Source: Leptolyngbya sp. SIO1E4
Lineage (GTDB): Bacteria; Cyanobacteriota; Cyanobacteriia; Phormidesmidales; Phormidesmidaceae
Direction: 5' to 3'
Length of the DNA stretch: 64,000 nucleotides
Assembly (NCBI GenBank): GCA_010672825.2
Contig: JAAHFU020000003.1
Location: 744,001-808,000, forward strand
How positions within the stretch are numbered: position 1 is the stretch's first letter; each line of letters starts with the position of its first letter. A model generated the notes under the pieces. The model was not told the origin of the DNA, searched no databases, and saw only the letters and a list, made by a program, of their open reading frames with translations. A program made the translations under genes and the position numbers. Below, in pieces: positions 25,547 through 34,619 of the stretch.

Positions 25547-25921
25547 ATGTCTCCTATCGATGCAAAAACACGCGAACAAATCGTCGCGAACGTCGTAGCA
25601 GCTCGTGAAGGACGAACTACCTTCCTAGCTCAAATGAAAGAACGTCAGAAGCAAGGCTGGCAGGCTGCGCACAAAGCGGCTGTCACCCTCAAGGAGGGAT
25701 TTGGAGCAACACGTGTGGTCCTATTTGGCTCAATGCTCGATCATGAACATATGACCTGGCATTCTGATCTGGATCTGGCCGTATGGGGTATTCAGGCTGA
25801 AGATTATCTGCGGGCAGGCGTAGCTGTTGAGAAAGGACATCCTTTTACGATTGACCTGATAGATGCTGAAACAGCTCCACCTCACATTTTGGAAGCCATT
25901 CACCAAGGGATTGAACTGTGA
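25547..25921 (+). CDS. MNT-type nucleotidyltransferase (candidate antitoxin), copy 2
   Basis: A 124-residue protein nearly identical to the product of 120-494, with the same GSMLDHE...SDLDLAVWG active site. I start it at ATG 25547 (MSPIDAK) to match copy 1; an upstream in-frame start at 25502 lies in the shared leader and is not needed. The few differences are mostly conservative (for example KSRTTFLADM to EGRTTFLAQM), so the protein remains under selection or the duplication is recent. Its HEPN partner downstream is more damaged than in copy 1. Confidence 0.85.
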   Translation: MSPIDAKTREQIVANVVAAREGRTTFLAQMKERQKQGWQAAHKAAVTLKEGFGATRVVLFGSMLDHEHMTWHSDLDLAVWGIQAEDYLRAGVAVEKGHPFTIDLIDAETAPPHILEAIHQGIEL

Positions 25922-26393
25922 AGGTTAATGTCCTGGTCCAACGAATTGAGCAGGAATTAACTCAAATTCAAGCGTCAGTCGCTCGAACGCAACGCCTGAT
26001 TCGCAAAGTTTCCCAAATCCAAGATGAGGATATTTAAGACGCCCTCATTGCAGCCAGTGCTCTAAACATGCAGAGTTTCTACACAGGAGCAGGGCGCATT
26101 TTTTATGAAATTGCCAAGGAAGTCGATGGCTATTTGCCTACAGGTGCAGACTGGCATCGGCAACTGCTAGAGCAGCTTCCATAGACATTCCTAACGTCCG
26201 TCAGAGTGCTCTTTCTGAGCAAGCCCGAGCTGATTTAGATGAATTTCGGCGCTTTCGTCATGTTGTTAGAAGCAACTATGCCTACGGTCTGAGAGCTGAG
26301 CAAGTGATTAGACTTTCGGAAAAATTGCCTGGCTGTAGTCAAATTTTGATTCAGGATATCCAAACCTTTATGAACGCAATCGCTAGAACCTGA
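25918..26393 (+). pseudogene. HEPN-domain toxin, doubly broken, copy 2
   Basis: It starts with GTG 25918 overlapping the NTase stop. It shares the one-base frame break of copy 1 after LLEQLP and has in addition an in-frame TAA where copy 1 has CAA (about 26035). The C-terminal segment with FRRFRHVVRSNYAYGL is still readable in the other frame. Loss of the toxin while the nucleotidyltransferase stays intact is the expected outcome when a toxin is not maintained. Confidence 0.75.
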
Positions 26394-27086
26394 TTTGGGT
26401 TAACACCTCGCAGATCCCAGCAGTTTTCACCCAGACTCGCATATCCCAGCAGTTTTCACCCAGAACGGTTAGCGTTCAGCCCAGATGTAATTTTGCAGTG
26501 AAGTCGCTGCTTTGGAGCAGCCTTGTCGAAAAGACTGCATCCGACCTGGACAATTAGCTAAAGCAATTGGTCAGTGAATGTCCAGAGCCGTAAGCCAGCT
26601 GCAGCAAATATTTTAGGCTTTCAGGACAACATGACCATCTTCAAGGCCAAAATAAAAATAGAGAAAGGAAGATGGGAATTCGACATCAGAAATTAGCACC
26701 TGCCTTCCGAGTCCAATTTAAGTCCAAAAAGAAATAGGTGAAAGCTGTAATCTTGACTGAAACGGAGTTCTGTGAAAAATTACGCTCGACTTGAAATCGG
26801 ATGTCCCAAAAGGACCGTGGGTTCGAATCCCACCCTCTCCGTTGACATGCCACGAATACGGTTGTATTCCCGGATCCCTTAGCGTATTTTTGTTTACTGC
26901 GGGGGATGACTCTAGGCGGGGAAGTGAGAGGATTGCGGCCTCTCAAATCCCCTAGACGTCCCAATCTAGAACGAGTAGATCGGTACGCTTAGGGTCATTA
27001 TGGCAGGCGTCTCTGATTTCACTCTCTCAGGGACTGCCGTGGAGGTTTCCCCTGTTTTCCTCCAAAAAGTAAAAAGGACAAAGCAC
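26394..27086. other. Non-coding stretch around the right tRNA fragment
   Basis: The first 450 bases are the tail of the direct repeat. The rest (26846-27086) has no convincing gene. Frames crossing the tRNA fragment on the minus strand (RGWDSNPRSFW) are the well-known spurious translation of a tRNA 3' end. Confidence 0.5.
26811..26841 (+). other. tRNA-Ser 3' fragment, candidate attachment site (right)
   Basis: Identical over 31 bases to 1355-1385: the T-arm and 3' acceptor strand of a tRNA-Ser. There is no 5' half nearby. Together the two fragments bracket 25.4 kb containing the integrase remnant and the polysaccharide cluster. Confidence 0.8.
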
Positions 27087-27362
27087 ATGTTCCATCCATC
27101 TGAGAGTGGTTCAACTTATCCGCCTGCGACGGATTATCACCCAGCGACGACATCACACAGCCCAGTTATGCTCCCGCCCCATAATCAGGAAGTTCTCCGA
27201 ATGTTTCTGCTGGGGGACTACGGCGCCATTCGCAGCATGATCGGTCGCCTGGCCACCAGTGGCATTGCCGATGCAACGCGCTGGACGCCGCTGCAGCCGA
27301 CGGGTCGAGAGGGAGAGTACATCACGGTACACACCAAGCGCATGGCTCCCGAAACCCGCTAG
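27087..27362 (+). CDS. Small hypothetical protein
   Basis: Ninety-one residues from ATG 27087, chosen because an aagga ribosome site lies about nine bases upstream; the frame is open from 27000 but that start has no site. The first 35 residues are Pro/Ser/Thr/His rich and disordered. The second half (NQEVLRMFLLGDYGAIRSMIGRLATSGIADATRW) looks like a compact helical unit ending in YITVHTKR. I do not recognise the family. A clear terminator follows at 27396. Confidence 0.55.
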   Translation: MFHPSESGSTYPPATDYHPATTSHSPVMLPPHNQEVLRMFLLGDYGAIRSMIGRLATSGIADATRWTPLQPTGREGEYITVHTKRMAPETR

Positions 27363-27395
27363 CGCTTGGCTAATAGGTCTGTTTACCTTATCAAT

Positions 27396-27424
27396 GCCCT
27401 CTTGCAGTTGAGTCTGAAGAGGGC
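27396..27424 (+). terminator. Rho-independent terminator
   Basis: GCCCTCTT and AAGAGGGC form an eight-pair stem with a 13-base loop, followed by TTTCTT. It ends the transcript of the small gene at 27087. Confidence 0.8.
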
Positions 27425-27430
27425 TTTCTT

Positions 27431-27799
27431 GTGAGAGAGCACATCTACAGCTCTTTGCCAAGATGTAGTGAATCAGATAGGGCTGCAACTCCGACAGAGG
27501 CAGATCGGAAGCAGTTGGCTGAGCTGCGATCGCAAATCCCCCACTATCAGGCTCAAGCCCGAGAGAAGTTTGGCACGGAACTCTCAAGGGCTGCACTGCC
27601 AGCCGTGCTTGACCTCCACAATCAAGCCCCGGCTGCCGCTGCTGATTTTATTGAGCATCTGCCCAGTCACGACCCGACTCCCCAGGCTCTCATCGACGCT
27701 CGGGTCAGCAGCTTTGTCAATCCAGCGACTGGACTAGGAAACAATCCCAACACTGTCAGGGCTGACCAGAAACGGCGGGTCGATGAACTTATTCCTTAG
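27431..27799 (+). CDS. Doubtful hypothetical protein
   Basis: A 122-codon frame from GTG 27431, directly after a terminator and without a ribosome site. Composition is plausible for a soluble helical protein (ADRKQLAELRSQIPHYQAQAREKFG, then PAVLDLHNQAPAAAADFIEHL). No family is recognised. It may be real with a later start, or the end of a decayed gene. Confidence 0.35.
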   Translation: MREHIYSSLPRCSESDRAATPTEADRKQLAELRSQIPHYQAQAREKFGTELSRAALPAVLDLHNQAPAAAADFIEHLPSHDPTPQALIDARVSSFVNPATGLGNNPNTVRADQKRRVDELIP

Positions 27800-28224
27800 T
27801 TCAATTCATATCTATAAAGAAGAGGCCAAGTTCTCAAAGCATTCACATAGGAAGTTATAACTTTAAGCTGTTGGCCTAGATCTGGACTATATCGCTTCAT
27901 AGTTATGCTTTACAACCTTTGATTTCTCATTCAGCAGATGTGCTGAAACTGACCTAAAATACCAGCATAGTTGCCGCTTGGGGGCAACTTCTCCCCGGAG
28001 ACATGCCCCTTAACAACCACAATCTCTCCACGTCTAATCAAAGGCCGGATAGGGCCTGATTTTCTACTGAATACGAGCTCGAGATCGCCTTGTTTGCGAG
28101 CCGCTACATCTACTTTCACCGAGCCTGGGTTGTAGGGCTTAAAATTGGATTGTCTCCGCAGATTCCTGACGTTTTTCTAACGGTCGATGTGAGGCTGAGT
28201 GCTGGTTTTCCCTGAAAACGGTTT
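27800..28224. other. Intergenic region before the STAND gene
   Basis: 425 bases. A 62-codon minus-strand frame (27931-28119, with GPIRPLIRRGEIVVVKGHV) is open but has no ribosome site or known family, and I would not call it. The region must contain the promoter of the NB-ARC/WD40 gene. Confidence 0.4.
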
Positions 28225-31200
28225 GTGAAGTCCGAAACCCAAGCTGCTGATGCCGCCCTATTCGCTCTCGATGCCACGATCGCTCTGCGCCTGTCTACGG
28301 TGCAGGAGCAAATTATTCGGGGGACTTGGGCGGGGCTGACCTACGGTGCGATCGCTCAGCAAATTGGCTACGACCCTGACTATCTCAAATATGTAGGCAG
28401 TCAACTGTGGCGAGAGCTGTCAGCCGCATTGGGACACCCCGTCAGCAAGTCCAATTTGCGGGCGGTGATCCAGCAGATCCAGCGGCAGAAAAATGCCGAT
28501 CAGGTATCCGTCCCCAAGGCAGAGATTAGCTCCCGCCGGATTGCATGTGATTGGGCAGATGCTCCGGCAGTATCCCATGTCTATGGTCGGCAACGGGAGG
28601 TCGATCAGCTCTGGCAGTGGTGCGTTGAAGCACGCTGTCGCTTGGTCGTGTTGCAAGGACAGGGAGGCATCGGCAAAACTACTTTGGCGCGGCACTTTGC
28701 GGAACAAGTCGCCCAGTGTGTCGAGCCGCACAGCTTCGAGCGCGTGGTGTGGCGATCGCTGCGCACCGCCCCCAGGCTAACCGAGTTATTGAAAGCGCTG
28801 GTCATGGCTGTGGATGAGGCGACGATCTCTGATCTGACGGCCTCACCGCCAACGTCACTCGGTCAGTGGCTTGCGTTGCTGATCAATCAGCTTCAGCAGC
28901 AGCGATGTTTGGTGGTGTTGGATAACGGCGAATCGCTGCTGCAAGGGCAATCATCGCCGGGTGAGTACCTGGACGGCTATAAGGATTACCAGCACTGCTT
29001 TGAGCAAATCGTTGCCGCACCCCATCAAAGCTGTGTGGTGTTGACCAGTCGAGAATTACCGATCGGTTTTGAATCACTGCGGGGTCGCAATAACGCTGTG
29101 CGGGTGTATGCAGTGCCGTCTCTGGAGACAGCCGCGTGTCAGTCCCTTTTAGCAGCGACGGGGGTGGTCTGTGAGGAATCAGAGAGTGCCCAACTCAGCG
29201 ATCGCTATGGCGGCAATCCCCTGGCGCTCAAGCTAGTAGGGACGACCATCCATGAACTGTTCGAGGGGCAGGTAAACCTCTTCTTGGCTTCTGGAACCCC
29301 TTTATTACAGGGCATTCGGCAGGTACTCGTGCAGCAGTTTCAGCGCTTACTGCCCTTAGAAAAGCAGGTGATGGATTGGCTGGCCATCTATCGCGAACCG
29401 GTTACTCTGGTGGAATTGCAGCACAGCTTTGTGCATGCGCCTGATCTGGCTGAGCTGATTGAAGCGCTGGAGTCACTGTGGCGGCGATCGCTAATCGAAA
29501 AAGCCGTTGCGACGACGGCAAATCGGTCTCCTCGCTTTACGCAGCAGCCCGTCATTATGGAATATGTGACCCGGTGCTTAATTGATGGCGCGGTGCAAGA
29601 ACTTATGGCGGCTAATCAAGGCGGAGAGACGACGTCTACCTTGTTAAGCGCGACCCTAAATCAATACAGCCTGCTCATTCCGACGACTGCAGACTATCTC
29701 TGCAATGCCCAAAAAAGATTGATTCTACAGCCCATTTTGGCTCACCTGCTCCGACAGTGCGGCGGCCAGCCAGCAGTAGAGCAACGACTGCGGGCCTGGC
29801 TACAAACCTGTCAGCAGTTCCTGGCCGGTTACCCCGGCTATGCGGGTGGCAATGGGGTGAACCTACTGGGTCTGCTGAATGACACCATCAAACATTTAGA
29901 CTGTTCAGGATTGGCGCTGTGGCGGGTTGATTTGCGCGGCCAAACGTTCCAGCAGTCAAACTTGACGCAGGCCCACTTCAAAGCCGCTGTCTTTACCGAA
30001 ACCTTTGGTTCAGTCTTATGCGTGGCCTTTGACCCCACCGGGCAGTGGCTAGCCTGGGGGGATACAAATGGTGAAATTCGCCTCTGGCATTTAGAGACCG
30101 GACAACTCCAGCAGACCCTAACTGGGCACACAAGTTGGGCGAGAGCCTTGGCATTTCACCCAACTCACCCGTGGTTAATCAGCGGCAGCAACGACCACAC
30201 CCTCAAGGTCTGGGAGATCGCGACGGGAGAGTGCCGCCACACCCTGACTGGCCATGAACATTGGGTGCGAGGGCTGGCGATCAATCCATCACTGCCTGAG
30301 GCAGGGCCGACTCTGGCTTCCGGTGACGCCAATGGCGTCGTTTGCCTATGGGATTTGGCCACGGGTGAGTGTTTGCGACAGTTCTCGGCCCATCCGCAGG
30401 CGGTGCGATCGCTGACCTTCCACCCCGATGGCCACCAGTTGGTCACTGGCAGCGAAGATGGCACCTTAAAACTTTGGTGTGTCAGGACCGAGCGTTACCT
30501 GCGGACCTTTGTCGGACATGAAGCAGCGGTGTACACCGTGGTCTACCAGGCGGATCACCTGGTCAGCGGCGGGGCTGACGGCACGATCCGCTTTTGGGAT
30601 AGCCGCACCGGCGACAGTCGCCGGGTTCTCGACGGTCATCAGGATGCGGTTTGGTCCCTTAGCCTCAGCGTCGAGCAAGAAATCTTAGCGAGTAGTAGCG
30701 CAGATGGTAGCCTGCGTCTGTGGTCACTGGAGACCGGCCACTGTATCCGGGGGTTGCTGGGGCATCGCCGTTGGGTCTTGTCCGTGGCGCTTCGTCCTGC
30801 CTTGACCGCTATCACCTCGAATGAGCCAGCGGCTGCCCCGATGCACTTGGCAAGTGGCGGTTATGACCAGACGGTGCGACTCTGGAATGGCACGACTGGG
30901 CGCTGTCTCCAAGCCATTCAGGGCTATACGAACGGGATTCTGGCGCTAGAGTTGGCACCGGATGGTGCCTATTTAGCCAGCGGCAGTCAGGCGGGACAAA
31001 TTAGCTTTTGGGACATTCACACTGGCCAACACCAGCGATCGCTCCCCGCTCACTCGGAGGAAATTTGGGCCCTGGCCTTTAGCCCCGATGGCGAATGGTT
31101 GGCCAGTGCGGGCACCGCCTCAACCATTGGGATTTGGCATATCCCCACTGGCAAATGTCGCTATCGCTTGGACGCCAATACTTACTGGGTGCGTTCTCTG

Positions 31201-31908
31201 GCCTTTAGTCCCGATGGGCAGTGGTTGGCGAGTGCGGGCATCGACCGCCAAATTCGGCTATGGGAGGTGGCGACGGGTCAGCTAGCGCGATCGCTGGCGG
31301 GACACCGCGATCATGTTTGGGCCGTCCGCTTTAGCCCCGATGGTCAATGGTTGGCTTCCAGCAGCGACGATACCACTGTCAAACTCTGGGATTGGCAGCA
31401 GGGTCAGTGTGTGCAAACCCTGCAAGGCCACACCAGCTCAGTGGAAAAGGTCGTCTTTAGTCCCCAGGGTGACTGGTTAGCCAGTGTCGCTGGCGACGGC
31501 ATCCTGTGTCTTTGGGCCATCCCCACAGGGCAGTGCCAGCAGCGGTTAACGGGCCACACCAACCAAATTGGTCAACTGGCTGTCAGTCCCGATGGTCGCT
31601 GGTTGGCCACCGGCAGTCTGGATCAAACGGTGCGACTGTGGGCGGTGAACAGTGGGCAGTGTATCCAGGTCTTACCGCACCCCTCTCGGTTAGATACGCC
31701 GATCGCCTTTGCGCCTTGTCCTGATCATCATCTGCTGGTCACCGGTGACGCCGCTGGACAACTGCGGTTGTGGGATGCCCCAACCGGCACTTGCTTACGC
31801 ACCTGGGCGCTCTCTCGACCTTACGAAGACCTCAATATCACGGACGCCAAGGGACTGACGCCGGCACAGCGTTCCTCGCTGCGTCAACTGGGCGCGATCG
31901 ATAAATGA
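28225..31908 (+). CDS. STAND NTPase: N-terminal helical domain, NB-ARC, 14 WD40 repeats
   Basis: A 1227-residue protein starting at GTG 28225. The first ~90 residues (LSTVQEQIIRGTWAGLTYGAIAQQIGY ... YVGSQLWRELS) are the helix-turn-helix-like domain often found in front of cyanobacterial NB-ARC proteins. The NB-ARC ATPase (about 115-370) has the P-loop GQGGIGKTT (near 145), Walker B CLVVLDNGE (near 228) and the GNPLALKL motif. A helical region is followed by a few pentapeptide-like residues (LRGQTFQQSNL). Fourteen WD40 repeats (about 595-1205), enough for two seven-blade propellers, end the protein. Such STAND proteins act as sensor switches; in bacteria some defend against phage and others regulate. 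No nuclease or TIR effector is fused or adjacent, so a defence role is only a guess. Confidence 0.93.
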   Translation: MKSETQAADAALFALDATIALRLSTVQEQIIRGTWAGLTYGAIAQQIGYDPDYLKYVGSQLWRELSAALGHPVSKSNLRAVIQQIQRQKNADQVSVPKAEISSRRIACDWADAPAVSHVYGRQREVDQLWQWCVEARCRLVVLQGQGGIGKTTLARHFAEQVAQCVEPHSFERVVWRSLRTAPRLTELLKALVMAVDEATISDLTASPPTSLGQWLALLINQLQQQRCLVVLDNGESLLQGQSSPGEYLDGYKDYQHCFEQIVAAPHQSCVVLTSRELPIGFESLRGRNNAVRVYAVPSLETAACQSLLAATGVVCEESESAQLSDRYGGNPLALKLVGTTIHELFEGQVNLFLASGTPLLQGIRQVLVQQFQRLLPLEKQVMDWLAIYREPVTLVELQHSFVHAPDLAELIEALESLWRRSLIEKAVATTANRSPRFTQQPVIMEYVTRCLIDGAVQELMAANQGGETTSTLLSATLNQYSLLIPTTADYLCNAQKRLILQPILAHLLRQCGGQPAVEQRLRAWLQTCQQFLAGYPGYAGGNGVNLLGLLNDTIKHLDCSGLALWRVDLRGQTFQQSNLTQAHFKAAVFTETFGSVLCVAFDPTGQWLAWGDTNGEIRLWHLETGQLQQTLTGHTSWARALAFHPTHPWLISGSNDHTLKVWEIATGECRHTLTGHEHWVRGLAINPSLPEAGPTLASGDANGVVCLWDLATGECLRQFSAHPQAVRSLTFHPDGHQLVTGSEDGTLKLWCVRTERYLRTFVGHEAAVYTVVYQADHLVSGGADGTIRFWDSRTGDSRRVLDGHQDAVWSLSLSVEQEILASSSADGSLRLWSLETGHCIRGLLGHRRWVLSVALRPALTAITSNEPAAAPMHLASGGYDQTVRLWNGTTGRCLQAIQGYTNGILALELAPDGAYLASGSQAGQISFWDIHTGQHQRSLPAHSEEIWALAFSPDGEWLASAGTASTIGIWHIPTGKCRYRLDANTYWVRSLAFSPDGQWLASAGIDRQIRLWEVATGQLARSLAGHRDHVWAVRFSPDGQWLASSSDDTTVKLWDWQQGQCVQTLQGHTSSVEKVVFSPQGDWLASVAGDGILCLWAIPTGQCQQRLTGHTNQIGQLAVSPDGRWLATGSLDQTVRLWAVNSGQCIQVLPHPSRLDTPIAFAPCPDHHLLVTGDAAGQLRLWDAPTGTCLRTWALSRPYEDLNITDAKGLTPAQRSSLRQLGAIDK

Positions 31909-32171
31909 TCACTTTTTCTCACCGACATCCATACCCGGTAGCCGATAGCATGAGGTGCTCTGGTTAAGACAGTTTCCTCCCTGTTCCCCCAGACCTATAG
32001 CAAAGTTCAAAATGTTGAGTTCAAAGTTTTGAATGGAAGTCCTTACAGAACCAGGATTTCAGCCATTCATCGTGACCGAACCTAAATGCCGCTTGCTATA
32101 TCGCGCAACCCAAAACCCAAAACTCAAAATTCAAAACTGCCCCATTCACCCACCCTCATATCCCCTCAACT

Positions 32172-33509
32172 ATGGATGGCGAATCCCCCTTAACGACGAT
32201 TGCACTAGCGGCTTACTTTGCGGGCCTCTGGACTTTACTGTTACTCGGCGTCTGGTGGCCGGTGAGTTGGCGACTGCGGCGATCGCCCCAGTTTGGCGAT
32301 GTCGGACTGAGTAGTCTAGTCGCTGCCTTCCTGCTGGGAGAACTGACGGGCATCCTGACGCCTGTCAACCGTTTGGCCGACAATCCCTTGGCGGCGACTA
32401 ACAACAGCCTGATGCTGGGCGCTTGGCTAGGCGCGTTTTTGGGAGCCACCTGGTTGGTAATGGATGGCTCCAAGCGGCTACAGCAACTGGGATGGCTAAA
32501 GTTTAGTCATTACTTATGGCAGCAACTCATCGCCCCGCCCCCACCCAGGGCATCGCCCCACCCAACGGGCTCAGCCCGGCTCAATTTCAGCGGTCAAGAC
32601 TGTCGGCAACGCTCCTTTGCGCGGCAGGTGCTGAACGGTGCCAACTTTCAAAATGCCAACTTAGACGGCGTGGATTTTAGCCAGGCTCAGTTGATAGGAG
32701 CCAATTTTCAGGGGGCGACCGCTGCCAATGCGAACTTCCACCGCTGTCAGATCGCGGGCGCAATCTTCGATAGAGCCCTTCTCAAAAATGCCAGCTTCAG
32801 CTATGCCATTGGGTTCATCCCCGGCTGGCGCTATGGTGCCTCCCTACGACACCGCTGGACACGCTTAATACCGGCCTGGGTGTGGTTATTGCTGAGCTAC
32901 GGAGTCGCCAGTATCACGTTTCTCTGGCTATCTGCCTCCCGTGCCCAACTGCTACTGCTGGAGTTGCTACTAACCTGTGTCGCGATTGTAGCCGTCTTGG
33001 TGGCGGCGAGCTTCTGGCTCCTGACGCAATGGAGCGCTCTCAGCGGCATCGCTGTGGTGGCACTGATGATAAATACCAGCTATTTGCTGAGTGTGCATCC
33101 CGCCAAGCATGATCTTGCGGTCAAGGTTGAAGTGACGATGGCGCTAGCGGGCGGGGCGATTGCCCTCCTGGCCCTGATGCAAAAACGCTGGCCTACCTTT
33201 GGTTGCGGTTTGGGAATGCTCTGCGGCAGTAGTGCCATCGCCTTTGTCCCCTTAATATTCCGCGATCAAATTCCCCTGCCACTGCTTCACAGCGGCATCT
33301 TCTCGGCTTGGGGATTGGCGATCGGGCACATTGCCGGTAGCTACTTTGAGCAGGGCATCTGCCACTTTCAAGAGGCTAACCTCACAGGCGCATCGTTCAA
33401 CCATGCCCGTCTCTCTTGGGCCAACTTTCGTGAGGCTAGCCTAGCCCAAACAAAATTCAGCCATGCCATTACCAGAGGGGCCAACTTTTCAGCATCAAAC
33501 CAGCCATAG
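32172..33509 (+). CDS. Membrane protein with two pentapeptide-repeat blocks
   Basis: A 445-residue protein. N-terminal membrane segments (about 8-30 and 50-95) are followed by a pentapeptide block (about 138-210, ANFQNANLDGVDFSQAQLIGANF style), five or so membrane helices (about 232-385) and a second pentapeptide block at the C-terminus (395-445). Pentapeptide repeats fold into a right-handed beta-helix; cyanobacteria use them widely, mostly with unknown roles. The mixed membrane/beta-helix layout suggests a scaffold. It lies 263 bases after the STAND gene in the same direction. Confidence 0.85.
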   Translation: MDGESPLTTIALAAYFAGLWTLLLLGVWWPVSWRLRRSPQFGDVGLSSLVAAFLLGELTGILTPVNRLADNPLAATNNSLMLGAWLGAFLGATWLVMDGSKRLQQLGWLKFSHYLWQQLIAPPPPRASPHPTGSARLNFSGQDCRQRSFARQVLNGANFQNANLDGVDFSQAQLIGANFQGATAANANFHRCQIAGAIFDRALLKNASFSYAIGFIPGWRYGASLRHRWTRLIPAWVWLLLSYGVASITFLWLSASRAQLLLLELLLTCVAIVAVLVAASFWLLTQWSALSGIAVVALMINTSYLLSVHPAKHDLAVKVEVTMALAGGAIALLALMQKRWPTFGCGLGMLCGSSAIAFVPLIFRDQIPLPLLHSGIFSAWGLAIGHIAGSYFEQGICHFQEANLTGASFNHARLSWANFREASLAQTKFSHAITRGANFSASNQP

Positions 33510-33583
33510 CTCCCCTGACTGACACCATCCACACTGCCCTGCAAAACGACTGCAATGTTTATCCTTTACAACGGTGAAACGTG

Positions 33584-34036
33584 ATGAGAACAACACTCCG
33601 TACAGTCGGCTTGGGTTTCGGATTGCTCTTATTAGGCGCGATCGCCTGCCGCCAACCGACCGTTCATAACGCAGCTAGCAACCCCGAAGAAGTGCTGACT
33701 TCCGTTGTCGGTACCTGGCAAATGGAAGACCGATCTACCGGGGAACTAAAACCCTTTCGCTGGACGTTCACAGAAGATGGGGAGCTGATTTACAGCAACT
33801 TGCCCACCGAGCCCAGCACCTTTGTCGGCGCTTATCGCATCGACTCAGCCCCCGATCCGATGCATATGGATTTGCAAATGCCGGGCGAAGACGTCATCCG
33901 CCTGACGATTTTTGAATTTACCGAAGACGGGGATATGAAAGTCCGGCTAGGCGCGATCCAAACGGACTATCGTCCCGATGATTTCACTGGCGGAGACACG
34001 ATCCTACGCAAGATTTCTGATGCCGAGACCCCGTAG
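33584..34036 (+). CDS. Small lipoprotein
   Basis: 150 residues from ATG 33584 (a GTG directly before is also possible). The signal sequence ends in LLGAIAC, a lipobox. The mature part reads as a small beta-barrel-like domain (SVVGTWQMEDRSTGELKPFRWTFTEDGELIYS ... GAYRIDS ... LTIFEFTEDGDMKVRL) of the kind found in lipocalin-like or META-like stress lipoproteins. The exact family is not recognised. The next lipoprotein gene starts 55 bases later. Confidence 0.75.
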   Translation: MRTTLRTVGLGFGLLLLGAIACRQPTVHNAASNPEEVLTSVVGTWQMEDRSTGELKPFRWTFTEDGELIYSNLPTEPSTFVGAYRIDSAPDPMHMDLQMPGEDVIRLTIFEFTEDGDMKVRLGAIQTDYRPDDFTGGDTILRKISDAETP

Positions 34037-34091
34037 GGCGGTGGCGCAGAATGCACCATGCACTATGCAAAATCCTTGGAGAAACTCGAAA

Positions 34092-34619
34092 ATGTCTCAG
34101 TCTGCCTTGCTGACCGTTAGCGTTTTAACCGCTTTTGCCCTGGGTCTGATGGGCTGCGTCCCCAATTTGAATGAGTCGGACAACGGGGCCGCGCCGCTCC
34201 GGGCCTCACCCGAAACCAAGATTGTGCCCCTCGAAGACGAAGTGGCCGAATATCCCCAAGCTTTTGAAGCCAAGGCTCAGCAAACCCTCAACATCCTGCA
34301 GCGGGCTCAGCAATCTCATTACCTAGAGCGGCGACGATTTGCGGCATCAGTGGAGGCGCTGTCTATCGGCCTAGAAATGGCGGATGACGCTTATACATAC
34401 ACGATTGAGGCCGGCGAGGTGCCCCACCTAATCACCATGACTGCCGCACCTAAGTTTGACCCGTTGCACAGCTATACGGCGGCTGTCGCCGTTAGTGCCA
34501 CCGGCGATCGCCTCGAAACCCTCACCTGCGAGAGTGAAAACCCTGCCCCTTACCCGCCCACCATCAGCGGCAGCGGAACGGAAATGAGCTGTAGCCCAGG
34601 CGCTCAGCCGCTGAAATAA
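34092..34619 (+). CDS. Lipoprotein with type IV pilin-like domain
   Basis: 175 residues from ATG 34092; an upstream in-frame start overlaps the preceding gene and lacks a signal sequence. The signal ends in LGLMGC, a lipobox. The mature domain holds QQTLNILQRAQQSHYLERRRFAASVEALSIGL and YTYTIEAG, the pattern of the soluble head of cyanobacterial pilin-like (GspH/PilA-type) proteins. Here it is attached to lipid instead of a pilin helix. Its role is unknown. The stop overlaps by one base the start of a doubtful frame at 34619. Confidence 0.75.
   Translation: MSQSALLTVSVLTAFALGLMGCVPNLNESDNGAAPLRASPETKIVPLEDEVAEYPQAFEAKAQQTLNILQRAQQSHYLERRRFAASVEALSIGLEMADDAYTYTIEAGEVPHLITMTAAPKFDPLHSYTAAVAVSATGDRLETLTCESENPAPYPPTISGSGTEMSCSPGAQPLK

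Larger units (their letters stand above)
25430..26845 (+). repeat. Long direct repeat, copy 2
   Basis: Second copy of the segment at 1-1389. It contains the NTase gene, the HEPN pseudogene and the tRNA-Ser 3' fragment in the same order. Differences include scattered substitutions and a small tandem duplication near 26402-26460 in which the motif cgcatatcccagcagttttcaccc occurs twice in slightly different form. Homology ends just after the tRNA fragment. Confidence 0.85.

Noticed and set aside
27153-27596. 147-codon minus-strand frame
   Set aside because: It covers the terminator at 27396 and the small gene on the other strand; no family or ribosome site.
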